NCBI GenBank assembly: GCA_013400975.1
Contig: WBMZ01000250.1
Span: 62,001-126,000 of the forward strand
Direction: 5' to 3'
Length of the DNA stretch: 64,000 bases
From: Atrichornis clamosus
Taxonomy: Eukaryota > Chordata > Aves > Passeriformes > Menuridae
Shown: piece after piece, positions 1-12,789 of the stretch
Layout of the letters: each line of letters opens with the position of its first letter
Numbering within the stretch: position 1 is the first letter of the stretch
Position numbers and translations under genes: made by a program
The notes under the pieces: generated by a model
What the model was told of the DNA's origin: nothing
What the model saw: only the letters and a program-made list of their open reading frames with translations
The model's database searches: none

Positions 1-454
1 GTGATGGACCAGAGAAGGGAATTATAAACCTGCTGATAAAGAACTCAAGTGATACTGGCAAATCACAGGAGACTGGGAATAACAGGATGAAACTTAGCAG
101 AAACAAGTGTTTCAGTATTTGGCTGTTGCCATTCAGGACAGAAAATAAGCAGCAGCTTGTTAAAGGAAACAAAAAAACAGACAACCAAAACCAAAGAGAA
201 AGACCAGGATCTGACTGAGTCAAGAACTGGTGATCTGAACAAAGGCAAAACCTGTGCCAAGATGCACAAACAGGACTATTGCCTGCGAGCCAAAAAGGAA
301 GAGATGGTGCAGAAGACAGGAAGAGTCACATCTAAAGCATTTGACCTGTGATAACAGTGTCAGTACTGAGAGGAGGCAGGGAAACGTGACAGCAGACTGT
401 GAGCCTGTAGAAGGCTGCTCTGAGCAGGATGGACAGAGAGAAATGCTCTGAATT
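1..454. other. Noncoding stretch, A-rich in part
   Basis: No gene is supported here. All frames are broken within about 80 codons and no recognisable protein motif appears. An A-rich segment lies near 160-210. The stretch ends at the boundary of a CR1 copy. Confidence 0.5.
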
Positions 455-716
455 AGAATCACAGAACCATGGAATCGTTTGGGTTGAAAAAGACCTTAAA
501 GATCACCCAGTTCCACCCCCTGCCATGGGCAGGGACAGCTTCCACTATCCCAGGTTGCTCCAAGCCCCGTCCACCCTGGCCTTGGACACTTCCAGGGATG
601 GGGCAGCCACAGCTTCTCTGGGAAACCTGTGCCAGGGCCTCCCCACCCTCACAGGGAACAATTTGTTGCTACTACCTAATCTAAATCTACTCTCTTTCAG
701 TTTAAACAGAAACCAG
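455..716 (-). mobile_element. CR1 LINE, 5'-truncated 3' end
   Basis: The plus strand reads as the reverse complement of the avian CR1 3' untranslated end. It starts with AGAATCACAGAACCATGGAA, continues with the GTTTGGGTTG and AAGACCTTAAAGATCA blocks, then CCCTGCCATGGGCAGGGACA, and ends in CTAAATCTACTCTCTTTCAG. CR1 elements end in repeats of an ATTCTATG-like unit, so the element points left. Only about 260 bp of a roughly 4.5-kb family remains, the usual result of incomplete reverse transcription. No reverse transcriptase sequence is present. Boundaries are good to about 10 bp. I see no clear target-site duplication. Confidence 0.92.
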
Positions 717-2052
717 GTAGAAAACCCTGTCTAATGGCAAAGGCCCGGGACTGCCCGAGGAGGGGGTTGCAGAGTCCCAGGGCTGGAGGAGGCAGGGGCA
801 GGAGAAAGTTGCACCAGCTCCCTTTCAAGAACCCCAGCACCCACATATCCAAACCCGCTGCCTGGGCAGCCAGGAGCTGCTGTGACACCCTGTGTTTGAA
901 CAGAGGGAAGATGCTGCTCTGGCTTTATCCAGCTCAAAGTCTGCCTGGGCAAAAGCAGCAAGAAGGAAAACACAATGGAAAGGCTCAGCAGTAAAGGAAA
1001 ACTTTGGAACAAATGAACAGGCAAGGAAAAACAGAGATGGCTAAAGACTGAAAGAGGCAAAAAAACTGTACTATGAACCCCATTAACACTGCTGACAGTG
1101 CTTTTGTCTAGCTCAGATCTCATATTATTTCCTCTTCCAAACACCACTTAAGCTCTCTGACTCCACCGCCAGCCTGTCTCCACAGCACACAGACCCCAAA
1201 CCTCTTGAATTAGTAGAATAGATACACTGGAATAGTGAGTGCACCAACAATCAGCCAAGATTTCAAGTACAGGGACAACGACCATAAAAACTTAAATTAA
1301 CTACATCAATCCCTGAGCCCTAGTGAACATATTGCAAACCTGTAGCTCAATCTTGCAACAGTGCAAGCCTGATATCTACTTGTTATTTGCCATTTTGGTT
1401 ATGCTTTAACCCCCAGTTATTACTTTAGGGATCATATGACCATCTCAGCCTTCACTAAAGAAAATGCTTTTCTACTTGTTGCACAGGACAACAAAAGCAC
1501 AGCTTTAAAGGCATGGAAACTGGAAGGCAGAAAATACATATTTTAGTAAATATTCATGAACAGTTCCATATTTTGAAGACGATCTCGTCCTGATGTGAAA
1601 ATGTATGCAGCTGGTAATAGCACAGGCTACCTAAAACTTGGTCAGCCTAAGTTTATTCTGCATCATGGCAGATCTGAAACAAGCACCACACAGAGCTATG
1701 AAACCCAGAAAACCTTCATTTGGGGAAAGAGGGGAGGAGACAAGAGAAAATATATCCAGGAAAAATAGACATTTCCTGCTAATGCCTCCCAGGGTTTGAT
1801 GTTCTACATCAACTCCCATCCCTATGGTGAGAAACACTATAATCCCTGAAAATTACCCTCATTCCAGTTCTCATGACATCTCTCCCAGTACAGTGACCTT
1901 TTGGCAAGGACTGTGACAACTGACCTCTGTTCCCGTACTTGGTTTTGTTCCGCAGGCAGCAGGGCCAGTGGTGGGACACACACAAACCTCCCAGACTGCC
2001 TGGAGCAAACCAGGCAGGCTCAGGCTCAAACAGGGCAGTGAGATGGGGTTAT
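717..2052. other. Noncoding stretch
   Basis: I see no gene, RNA or repeat here. The open frames are short (the longest about 138 codons on the minus strand at 731-1147), with leucine- and serine-rich translations typical of pyrimidine-rich noncoding DNA. Confidence 0.45.
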
Positions 2053-2101
2053 TAAAAAGAAAAAAAATACAAAACAAAAACAAACCAAAACAAAGACCAA
2101 A
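2053..2101. repeat. A-rich low-complexity tract
   Basis: About 49 bp made almost only of A with scattered C and G, in AAAAC and CAAAA-like units. It is a simple low-complexity tract. No adjoining retroposon body is recognisable. Confidence 0.7.
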
Positions 2102-5100
2102 GAATTTAGGCCATGAATTCTCACTCCTCCTGCTGCCAGGAGCCTGGGTGATATATGGACACCCAAAGCCCACATGACATACCAAGGAAATCCCATGCAC
2201 GATGCCTTCAACAGATATTTGCTCTGTCTAGTGGTGATGAATCTTTTCCACAGAAATACTTCCTAATTCATCCCATTTCAAATCTAAAATTAGCTTTGGA
2301 CCACTCCACCATGGAGAAATACCCTCAGTTGACAAGTGCCCTTTCTGAGGAGCTGTTTGCATTCCCCAGGAGAAGCTGGCCTTGTCAGCACCCCAGATTT
2401 ATACCCTGGCCCACCTTCCTTCCACAGCCCTGGGCAGGGGTCAGCCCTCCACTGCAGCTACAAAGTGACCCCTGTGCTTGAAACCTCTGCCAGCACCTGC
2501 AAAGAGTATCCTGCTTTTCCAGCCCAGGGAAAAATCCCCATACCCATAAAAAGCAAAAGAGGCACACATTGATTTTATCTTTCCCCCACTATTTAACCAA
2601 AATCCCAGGGCTCTCGTAGGTAGCATGTTACATTTCCAAGTATGAAACCGAAAGACAAAGGGGTTGAAAAATGCTCAGCAATGCCTTAACCTTGCTCTTC
2701 AGTTCAGTAGCTGGAAAACACTCAGCCAGAGGAGCAAGCAGCCAGCATGGCACACACACAGATGCCTCCTGAAAATCTGCCCTTCTGGATGCTCATACTG
2801 CAGGGACAGTGCGAGAGGATTAGAGTTTGTTTTTTAAAACACACAAGACAACCCTTGAATAAAACCAAAGCATTGCTCCCACCCTGGAAAGATGTGGAGC
2901 TGGAGAACTGAAATACAAATCCAATACAAATCAACAATAAACGTGTTGAAACATCATCCCAACTTAATTTGCTTATCTTTAGCCCAATCCTGATAAAACC
3001 AAAGTATTTTAAAACACCATTTCCAAAACAATTATTCCCACAAAGTGCCCCCATTTAATAATAATACCTCTAAGAGCAGAAACCAATTAGTGCTTCCTGC
3101 AGCACAGTTCCCTGGTTCTGCATTATTGATTTCCACAGTCCTTGCCACGTGAGGCTTATTGCCAAGCCACCAGCCTGCCCGGAGGAAAAGCGAAGTCACA
3201 GGAATCCACATGGCCTGTTTGCAACAGGGGACGACATGCTTCAAGGCCGGGATTCCCTGGAAATAACAGGTTCATCTCTGGAAGTCCCTGCTGTGCTATC
3301 CACACTGGGCAGAGCCCCTTCTGCCCCTGGCCAGGGCTCCGCAGCATCCATCCCACAGCACTCCTGCTAGAGAACAGGGCACAGAAAAACCACGCAGGTC
3401 AAGGGAAAGGATGAGGTAAGGCACTGGTGACTGGTGACTAATCCAAGGCCACAGCCAGAACACCCCTCCACGCTGCATTTGTCCCCACACCCAGGCCCAG
3501 CCTAAGCGTCAGGCACCTCCCAAGGACTCATTTCATTGGCTTTACAGAACAGTAAAGGGAAAACATAAACATCCCCGGATGGGCAGCGGCTGCTGATCTC
3601 ACGCTGAGGTACTGCTTGCTCTGGCTCCTGCTGACCCTGCCCAGCAGCATCCCAGAAGCACAGTCCGCACTCCCTGGGCTGCCACAGGAGGTGCAGCCTT
3701 CCCAGGAAGCCGATCGTTAGGTATTTACTGATAATTAATGCTGGCCCTACACATACTAATTCATCACCGTGTTTTGGATTCCTCAGGTACGGACACTCAC
3801 ACCTTGGGCTGTGCATCCTCCAGGGATCACCATGAGCCCTCCACTCCCTGATGTGGTGGTCATGGCACACACCCTGCAGCTCTAAACCCAGAAGCACTGC
3901 ACAGAACACCCCCAAAAGCCACGACAGTGGGTGCCCAGAGCCTCCAGCACCCAGTTACTCCCCCCCAGAGACCCACTAACACTGTAGTGACAGGCAGGCG
4001 AAGGGAACCAGGTGACAGCACCCCGGGGATCAGCTCCATCTCAGCATCCTCAAACCACACAACAGAGATGGAACAGAGTGGTCAAGAAAATTCCGGGTTG
4101 AGGGAAAAGAGGGGATGAAGAACTACCTGCTGCAAAGAGCACAAACAGCAGCAAGGCCAAACAATGCAGCACTTCAGGATGCTGACAAACACACAGAGCT
4201 TGGCACGAGGCAGAGACCATAAAAGCTTTATATAAAATCCTAAAAGCGTGGAGCTTGCCAAAGCGATAGCGTAATGCACAGGACTCTCGGAGTGGCCATC
4301 TCCACGATGATCAGGGATGGCAAGGACCACCACAGTGCTGCTGGGATGGTGCCGCTCTTATCTGTAGTCAAACACGTCTTACAAATACAGCACATATTTT
4401 TGTGACCTAAATGCATAGATATCTACAGGGCTGATGTCCTGCACATCACTCAGCGCTATTCTGGTATCTCCCAGTGCCACGTCTGCTCCAGCAACTGCCA
4501 CCTGCCAAGCCACATTTCCGCAGGGAATTCCGGCGGCTCGGAGGCGAGCGGGCACGCTGGCAGGCAGCCCAACACCTCCATCCCTCCATCCCACTGCGGG
4601 GTTAGGTGGCAGCTGATAAATGCAAACACAGACCTTCACATATCTCCTGCCAGCCAAGCTAATCCCGGGGAAAGCACTGCAACCTGTGCTTGGGAAGGAG
4701 TCGGCAGCTGCAACAGGATCTCAGCCGGCTCTGCCCAGCCCTGCACGGGCTCTCACTTCTGGCAGCAGCTCTAGATCACAGCAGAGAGCACAGGGATGTG
4801 TCAGGAGGTCAATGTCCCTGCTCCTGCTGATTGAACAGTTCCCATTAAGTGGGAACATGACTTTTCTTTCTCCTCCTGCTTTTTTCCAGGTCAAAGCACA
4901 TAGAGGTCATTTTTGTTGACCCTTTATGTGACTCACTCAAAGGAATGAGGCATTTCTGTGGGTATCACAGCAACAAGGAATAGCAGATTGAGGCTCTGTA
5001 TTTTTACTAATGCTTTAATGAAACGCTGTTTCCATTGCCTTGACTTTTGGGAGTTTGTTTGCCTTAATGGAACTTTGCAAATAACCTTCCACTGGAAAAA

Positions 5101-8035
5101 AACCCAAAAAGTTGGTATGAGCAGAGTGCCATGATGGAGCAGGAAGGCAATCCTTCTACTGAGTAGTACTACTGTTAGTGTAGTCCCCACCACAGTGCAG
5201 AACTCAGGTGTTCCCAGGTGAGCAGCCAAGCACAACTCCCTCCTCTGCCCCGGGAGTCCAAGGCACAGGCTCATCTCCCAGGCTGGCTTCCCCTGGGCAC
5301 TACAAGCTTCGAGGACAGCCACTGCAGGGTGACCACTGCACAGTTTTACAGATGATTTTGTCCCTCTTAGAGGCAGGCACGGGGTGCGGGGCTGGGACCC
5401 ACGTGCAGTGCCAGGTCCACACAGGTGTTTGCACAGAGCCATCCCACGCTGATCCTTCCTGGCAGAGTGAATCAACCCTGTGACTGCTCACACTGAACAT
5501 TAACCTCTGCCAAGCTTTTGCTTACTGTGCACACGGTGTGCCAGGGATGTACTTCGGTAAACCCAAGGCACGGGATGAACTGTGGTTGGTGGGCGTGAGA
5601 GGAACTGCGGCACCTTGGGTTCACCGGGTTGTCCCAGCAAGGGTATGTCCCAGCTCCTCTCTCTGCTCCTCAGCCAGAATCCTGCTTCTTCCCCATCCCA
5701 AACAGGACCCTACACCACCCTGAGAGCATTGTCACCTGCTTTCCCTGCCCAGGCTGGAGGCACCAGTGCAAAGCCCCATGACATGGTGCAGCCACTCTCA
5801 TCGCCCTGAAACGCTCCCATACTCCTGCCTGCAAACCTGGATTCAGCACCTTTCCAAACTGAAGCTCCCTCATGATTTTTAATGTTTTATTTAGCAATGC
5901 ATTTAAAGGCGTTTGATGCATTCTGGCTCATAAGCTCCACAAGAATTTGACGTCTGTATCCTCATCTGACTTCCAGGCATTCTCCAGTCTACTCCTAAGG
6001 CTGCGGCGCTCCGAGGCTGCAGCTCCCACTGTCGAGCCGGGACACCCAGCGCTACAAGCCTGTTGTACAACCAGGCATCAATCCCAAAAAACCAGCCACA
6101 ACACGAGCCAGATGTGACAACAGGAGGGTGCATGCCTGCTCCTGACCCACATTTCTCAGGGCAGCTGCTTCTCCTCAGCACAGCCAGCAGCAAGCACCGA
6201 CACGGGCAAACACCAGCGCTCAGCCTCCCTTTCACACCCAGAAATCTCCAACCAGTCCAAGAACAGGCTTCATCTGTGGATCTAGGATAACATTAAGGCC
6301 TCCCAAGAACTGCATTTTCCTTCTCCCTGGCCAGCTAAAACAAATATTTGGGAATGTCTAGTTTACAAGAAGAAAACAGCTTGAGGAAGTCCCAGAGGTA
6401 ATTGTAAGAGAAGCCATGAGCTGAGCTGAGAGGGCAAAGGCGATGCTGCCTCCAAAACTTCATGGGGGGCTCCAGGTGGCTTTGCAAACCAGACTCTTCC
6501 AAAGAGACCCTCCATGGGAACATAACAGCATGGATGCTGGGTACACCAGTTACTGAAAAGTTAGTTTTTCTATACCTTGAAGCGTTTGATTCACCATCAG
6601 AATTAAGGATGAGCAAATAATTACAGAAATTGGGTTCTGATTTCTCAGATAACTCTGGAACAATGGCTGATGTTTCATACCAGTAAATCCAAGCAAATTC
6701 AATTTAAAAACTGCCTGTTATGAAGAACTTGCATAAACAGAATAGCTTCCTTATGCTTCTTTCTTAAATACAACTAAACACCTGCAAATTTATGCAAAAT
6801 AGCTCATCTGCACACATTGACAATACTGACAGCTTGCTTAGAACAAAATAGATGCTGCGGACAAATTTTTTTTTAACCGCTTTGCTAGAGGAGAAAAGCA
6901 ATGCCTCGATCAAGCCGGCACAGGAGCCCACTGATGGCAGGCAGGGAAAGATGACACTTGGAGCCCAAACGGAGTCTCAGCTGCCTTCTCCCTCCTCTCC
7001 CTCACCCACAAGGCAAAGACCCTGCAGCTCATTGTCCTTCTGTAAAAACTCCTCTACAGTATTTTTCCCACACATTCCTAGAGGAAATCAGAGCATTAAG
7101 ATTACTTACAACCTTAACCCTACAGACCTCAACACATAATGAGACAAAAATTAAAGAGTATTCTTCCTTCAACTGCCACGACCTTCTGGAGCAGAGCTGC
7201 CCAGAAAAGTGTTTGCAGAGAGTTTTCTACATGTACAAAAAAGGCTGTTTGGCAAAAAGAAATGCAAGAGTTTTGGGAGAAAAAAAACCAAACAACCCAA
7301 ACAGGCTCAGACAGCAGTTCCCATCTCACCAGTTCTTTCTCCTGGTGAGCAAAATGGTTCACTTGCCATAATTGCTGCCAAAACTCAGCAGGATCAGGTC
7401 TAACCACAGAGATTTCAAAGCCACTGTGAGTCATCTACTATTCTTTCTTGGTGAGACTTAATGCTGGGTGGGACACTTACAGAAAAAAAATCTATTTGCA
7501 GGAAACCTCAGTCATGGAAAAATATACTTCAGAACATCTCACGGGGACTACATAAATAGCAAAAGAGGAATGAGAAACCAAAGTACTGCTTTCTGGAAAG
7601 ACTATGATGCACTGCCTGCTCTCCAAATTGTTTCAGCAGCCCTTCTGCTGTGACAGAGAGAGGACAGCTGAGCTCCCTAGAAGACCCCAGCACCCACTGG
7701 TGCTTCCCACTACACCCAAGAAAACCCCAAGCAAAGCAGATTTATGTTCTTCATGTGAAGTCAGCTGCATCACGTAACTGCAACTTGAATTGAAAGAGAA
7801 ATCGCAAGCACAAACCATCCAATTGTTCCACCTCTTGTGTGCCACATTCAAAGCTGGTTGGGAGTGAGAAGACTTCGGTTTCTTAAATTAAACAAAAAAA
7901 ACCCCAGCAGGCAGGGTTGCCTTTAGCCAGGTACTGGGGTGCAGTTACGAGGTCCTGACACAGCCACAACACCACAGGCTACTGAAAGTGTTGCAAAGGT
8001 GCAATTAATTACTCTTCCTGGTTTATTCCCCCTAC
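2102..8035. other. Noncoding stretch, 5.9 kb
   Basis: No recognisable gene or repeat. A minus-strand open frame of 180 codons (4933-5475) and a plus-strand frame of 137 codons (6958-7371) match no family I know and lack convincing splice context. Short A-rich runs occur near 7274 and 7888. A splice-donor-like GAG/GTAAGG occurs near 3414 on the plus strand, but I could not pair it with a convincing coding exon. Confidence 0.4.
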
Positions 8036-8155
8036 CTGCAAGAGATTCCTGGAGGCTTCAAGCAGGAGCCAAGTGATGGTGAGAGAAGCCTGTGCTGCCA
8101 GGTTCATCTCACCCAACACAACGCAGCGAGCACGGTGTTCACCAGAGGGTGTCTT
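8036..8155 (-). other. Exon-like segment, 120 nt, minus strand (unproven)
   Basis: On the minus strand this segment is preceded by a pyrimidine-rich stretch ending in CAG and followed by CAG/GTAGGG, a good donor. It is exactly 40 codons long and open in phase 0 at both ends. The translation begins KTPSGEHRARCV and ends LLLEASRNLLQ. I recognise no family. The only promoter-like region nearby is the CpG island at about 13.5-13.9 kb, whose candidate minus-strand first exon also ends in phase 0, so the two would join in frame. A chance open segment between decoy splice sites is at least as likely. Confidence 0.2.
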
Positions 8156-8264
8156 CTGGGTGGGCCATACACAGACGGGCAGGAAGAACAAGAAATGAGT
8201 ATTTCTGATTTTTAAAATCCTGCCAGAAGTCCGGCTGGTAAAAAGGGAGAAGTTCCTAGGAAGC

Positions 8265-8281
8265 GACTCAGCGCTGAGTCA
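8265..8281. promoter_or_regulatory. 16-bp perfect palindrome with AP-1 site
   Basis: GACTCAGCGCTGAGTC at 8265-8280 equals its own reverse complement, and 8275-8281 reads TGAGTCA, a consensus AP-1 (Fos/Jun) site. Small Maf and related bZIP proteins also bind TGASTCAGC-type half sites. A GC-rich segment with several CpGs follows (8284-8340). This could be an enhancer element. The palindrome is seen directly, while its binding and function are inferred. Confidence 0.35.
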
Positions 8282-11200
8282 GTGCCGGTGGCAGGAAGAG
8301 CCCCGGGAGCCGCCATCGGCAGGACCCTGGCGGGAGAAGAGAAGCAAGTTCTTGCAGGGCAAGACAGCCAGAAACTGCAACTGGCTCTGAATCAGCCACT
8401 TGCACAGGCTGGGACAGAGGCTGGCAGAGCGCTGCTCTGTGGGACATTGTCTGCCGGGCACTGCCTTTTGTCTCTGCACTCTGGAATGCTCAATCCGGAG
8501 AAGAGTGGTCCCTCTGTGCCCAGACCACCTTCCCCAGCCCTGGGGAGAAAGATGTAAACTGCCCCCAGAGCTGGGGAGCAGCTCTGGGATCCTGCTGTCA
8601 GCCCTCAGAGAGCTGAGAGAAGCACCAGGTGTTTATCAGCAGGTTTATCTTATTTAACCCAAAAAAAGAGCCTTCACAAGAACGCTGCACACACGAGGGC
8701 TCACTGCACCGCCAGAAAGAAAAATCTAAGACAGGAATCAGGTGCACTCACAACCTGACCCGAAAAATGCAATCCAGGAAATGCATCTTAATTCTTTCTT
8801 CACCAGCAGGTGTAAACCAGGAAAATAGATCTCAACACCATGAATATTCTGAATATTTGCTGCTGTCAGTATGGTGTGCACAGGACTCCCCCACCCAGAC
8901 AGAAAGTCTCCTTCTGTCAAGTAAACCTGACAATAGTGATGAGGTTTCTCATCCTCAGCCCTGCAACTCTTCCCTCCATGGGTGGGCAGTGGAGGGATGC
9001 TCTTTCTCTTCTGCAAAATGTCCACCCCATCACTACTGGCCTTTTTTATTATGCCTGTCTTTTAATTACAGCCTTTCTCCCTGAATAGTCAGTTCCTTAG
9101 GGCAGAAGATCATTTATTTTATCTATTCCTCCTCTGCCATAAGAAAAGAAGATAGAAGAAGAAGGAAAAATGTCATTAGACTAAGGTTACTAATGCAAAC
9201 TGGCTACTTTGCTGTCAAATCCTACTGGAGGTGCAGCACCATTTTTTTTGCTGGAGCTCGACGTGGTCCACACTGTATCCCCAGGGTGCAAAGAGGAAGA
9301 TTAAGGGGAAAACAAATGGCAGAAACGCGACCAACGAAAGAGCACAAAGGCATGAACACCACACATGGGGAACACCAGCATCGGTGTGGACTTGGCACGG
9401 ATGGGCAGACACGTGCCAGGGCAGCACTGCCGGGTTCATGCCCTCCCAACCCCACTCTCAGACGCTCTTCTTTGGCATCCAAGCAAGCACAGTAGCCCGA
9501 TAAGGTAATTTCAGGTGATTACCTCGACAGTAAAACCCCAGATCCCATTTTGGCAATAGCCCCTGGGCAGGCTGTCACCCTGTCTGCTGAGCTGACACCA
9601 CGCTCACTGCCGGAGCGCTCCATTCCCCTCCCTGAGCCCTTCTCAGCAAGATTTCCCTGACCTGTGTCTATTTAGACTCGGGCAAGCCACAACTGTTTTT
9701 AAACAGAAGGTTTTATTCTCTGAGGCAAAACTGGCCTCCTTGCTGGGGTGTGTGGCTTCCTCTCTGCCTGGTGCTGTCCCAGCTCCTTTTGGGGTCCCAG
9801 CTCTCCAGCGTGGGAGCAGCAGCCACCAGACAGCTGCTCCCCCTCTCCCCACGCCAGCAGATGGGTGCCTGGGGGCCGGAGCTGTCTGACAGACACGAGC
9901 CCCGCTCCCGCTTTGTTATGTAAACCCCCAGGTTTTGGTGTTTATCTGCTTTAAGGATCCAGGAATCACTAAATGCCACCTCGGCGTGGGCACGAGGAGC
10001 GAGGGAAGTGCGAAGCGCTCGGGGCAGTGGCGACGGCACGCGATGCCCCCAGCGATACCTCCCACTGCTACTGCGTGGAAACAGAGAAAACTCTGAATTC
10101 CAGAGACAAAAATACATATAAATATGAAATTCGTGATCTTCAAATCCGCATTTCACTCCTGTTTGTCCCTTCCCCACGCCTGGCAGAGGAGCCGGGGCAA
10201 GGGTGTGTGACCCATTGCAAGGACCACGACTGCCTCGTGCCACTATGGACACCCTGTGTGCCAAGCAGCTGAGGGAGTAACATGGCAAATATTTTGCAAA
10301 GAAAGCCTGGCAAAGAGAGCTTTTTCCATCAGTCCCTCCACCACTCTCTGCTTTCCAGTGTGTCTGCACATGCAGAGCTGGTACGTACATGTATTAGATG
10401 GCTACAACTCCACCAAAGGGAGTGCAGGGGCAGGGCAGGGGCACCTGGCTAAATATCTGTTAAAAACTTATTTGTATATCTAGAAACAAAAAAATTCAAC
10501 TGACAGTATATATCTACCTCTATCCTGCAGCTCAGCAGGGCTGAGGTCTGGCCCTGCACAGGTGGGGGCAATGAAGCCAGGCTGCACACCAGCTGCACAC
10601 ACATCCCACCTCTCCCAGGGCAGAACAAGCATGGGAAGCAGCACCTAAATATGGACTGAAAAAAACTTATTTTGGCAAAAAGAACCAAAAAAAAGGCTGA
10701 CCAAGGTTTTGTGAAGGGAAAGAAAAAAGAAGGCAGTCACAACTACTGTCAGACAAATGATCGTGACCAAATCTCAGTCCCTGCAGGAGAGTTTCCACAG
10801 TACAGGGCATGTAAGAGCAAGTTAAAAACACATCATCAAATAATTGTCAGCCAAACAATAGGAGGAAAAAGGCATGAAAGGTTCGCTCTTGCCCTCCTCC
10901 TTCCTCACCCTCAGCCAAGACCAGGTCCTTACTCCCATCAACACTCCAGAAGAAAATCAAATTGCTTCCTAGGCTGTTACATACAGATTTTGGGCCACTG
11001 GGCACTGCTCATTCTCACTAAAGCTTTATCATTATTATTAATTTTTAAATCACTTGCTGCAGAATAGCTGTTCCACCATGAAATTAGGGAACCAGCTGTT
11101 TGCAGCAAAGGCATCAGAAAGGTTCTGCTCCTCACAGAGCACCATGGCTTCCTGCAGTACTCCAGCAATTTCAGAGACTGAGTTTCTCCTTTGGTGTTTT

Positions 11201-12789
11201 CATTGGTTAGAGAAAGAGAAGATAAAACCAGAAGCCAGTATGAACATTAACAACTGACATCTGCCTTATTATGTCATTTCAAGGAAATAACACTTGCAGT
11301 AACACCAGCAGTTTAAAGTGCATTCCCCTGACATCTCTTTCCCCAAAAGTTTGATAACTTGCTTTAAATCAATTTTTAGAGAAGAAATAACTGTAAAAAG
11401 CCAGATTCAACTGGCTGAAGTTGCACTTGGTTGCACCATTTATCATGTAAGAGATTTCTCAAATCAGTGCTGGAGATAAGACCCACACCCTTAAAACATC
11501 TTTCTTCCACTGCAGACACACCTGCAGTCTAAAGAGCACTTCCTAAATAACAGGAGTAACGTCAGGAATGACACAACCCTTTACACTTTGTTCCTATCAA
11601 GAGTAGTAAAAATTTCTAGGGGAGGCACAAGATTTCAGTCTGCTTTATGAAACAGTAATTTCACCAGCAACAATCACCTACCCAGCACTTACACACAGGT
11701 AAATCAGCATCTTTAGCAGTTAAAAGAAGCTGCTGTTCTGATAGCAGCACACTCTTCCTCAGCTGTGAGAGCTCAGGAGACACCTGCCAGCAACAGCAGC
11801 TTTTGTGGCAGGAGTTCAAGCCTCTCAAAATAAAAAGAGCACCACAGCCTTCAGAAGAAGACACTTTATTAAGTCTTTTCCAGTAAGACCAGGGGCTCAA
11901 CACTAATTTTCAATAGTCCTGAAAAGGATGATGTTACACATCGAGACAAAACTAAACATGCAAATGAGTATTTAAGTGAGACTCTTCAATCTTCTCTACT
12001 TAGGAAAGTTAAATCTTGGCAAAACCAAATTCAGTACATGTACCTCTCAATAAACTTTCATTTAATTGGCTGAAGCACGGCCTACAGGAATCTCTGCAAA
12101 TTTTAACAGGTCTTTTCAGAGGGATCTGACGTCGTCACTCTTCCCCAGGGAGCTCTGGCCAAGGCTGGGGTTGGCCTTTTCTCCAGAGGGGAGGGCAGTT
12201 CCAGGGCTCAGCACCGCCAGCCAAGTAAACCCTGCACCAATATGGGCGATGGAGATGCCGTGGGAGGTCACCCATGTGCTGCACCCCCAGCCCTGGGGAA
12301 GACCAGACACCCTTTCCTACTGTAGAAAACCTGATTTTACAGGTTTGGTGGTATCTCATGGCAAAAGGCCTGCAGGAAAGGCCTCCTTTGGCCACAGGCG
12401 AATGCAGGGCAGGGCACTGGCACAAGGGGGGCTGGCTGCTGCCTTCCCACCCCAGTGCCGTGCACCAATGCCCTGGGCAGGGATCAGGGACCCCAGCATC
12501 CCTGAGGAGCGCTCAGCATCACACAGTAACACTGAGCCTGAAAAAGGGGCTTTCTGCATCTCCACAGTAACCACAGTGCAGACCACTGACAAACGGCAAA
12601 GGAAGGGCAGCCCAGGGACTTAAACTCGGAGCTTCCCAACTTCTGGCAAAGCTTAGCAGGATTTGGCCATTTGACCAAGCTCCTGTGAGCATCATGAGAC
12701 TACCTGCAAGCCTCTGGCATGAGCTCACGCTTATCAAATGCTGGAGACGGCACGGGAGGGAAAACATGAATTCTTGAGAGATTAAAGAC
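8282..12789. other. Noncoding stretch, 4.5 kb
   Basis: No recognisable gene or repeat. The longest open frame in the window (225 codons, minus strand, 9713-10390) lies here, as does a 185-codon plus-strand frame (12066-12623). Neither resembles a known protein, and both lie in GC-richer sequence where stop codons are rarer. Confidence 0.4.

Noticed and set aside
4933..5475. 180-codon minus-strand open frame
   Set aside because: The translation resembles no known protein and the composition is that of noncoding DNA.
9713..10390. 225-codon minus-strand open frame
   Set aside because: It has no recognisable motif, lies in GC-richer sequence and has no promoter or splice evidence. Its length is within chance for 64 kb in six frames.
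12066..12623. 185-codon plus-strand open frame
   Set aside because: It shows no domain or signal, and overlapping frames of similar quality exist on the other strand.
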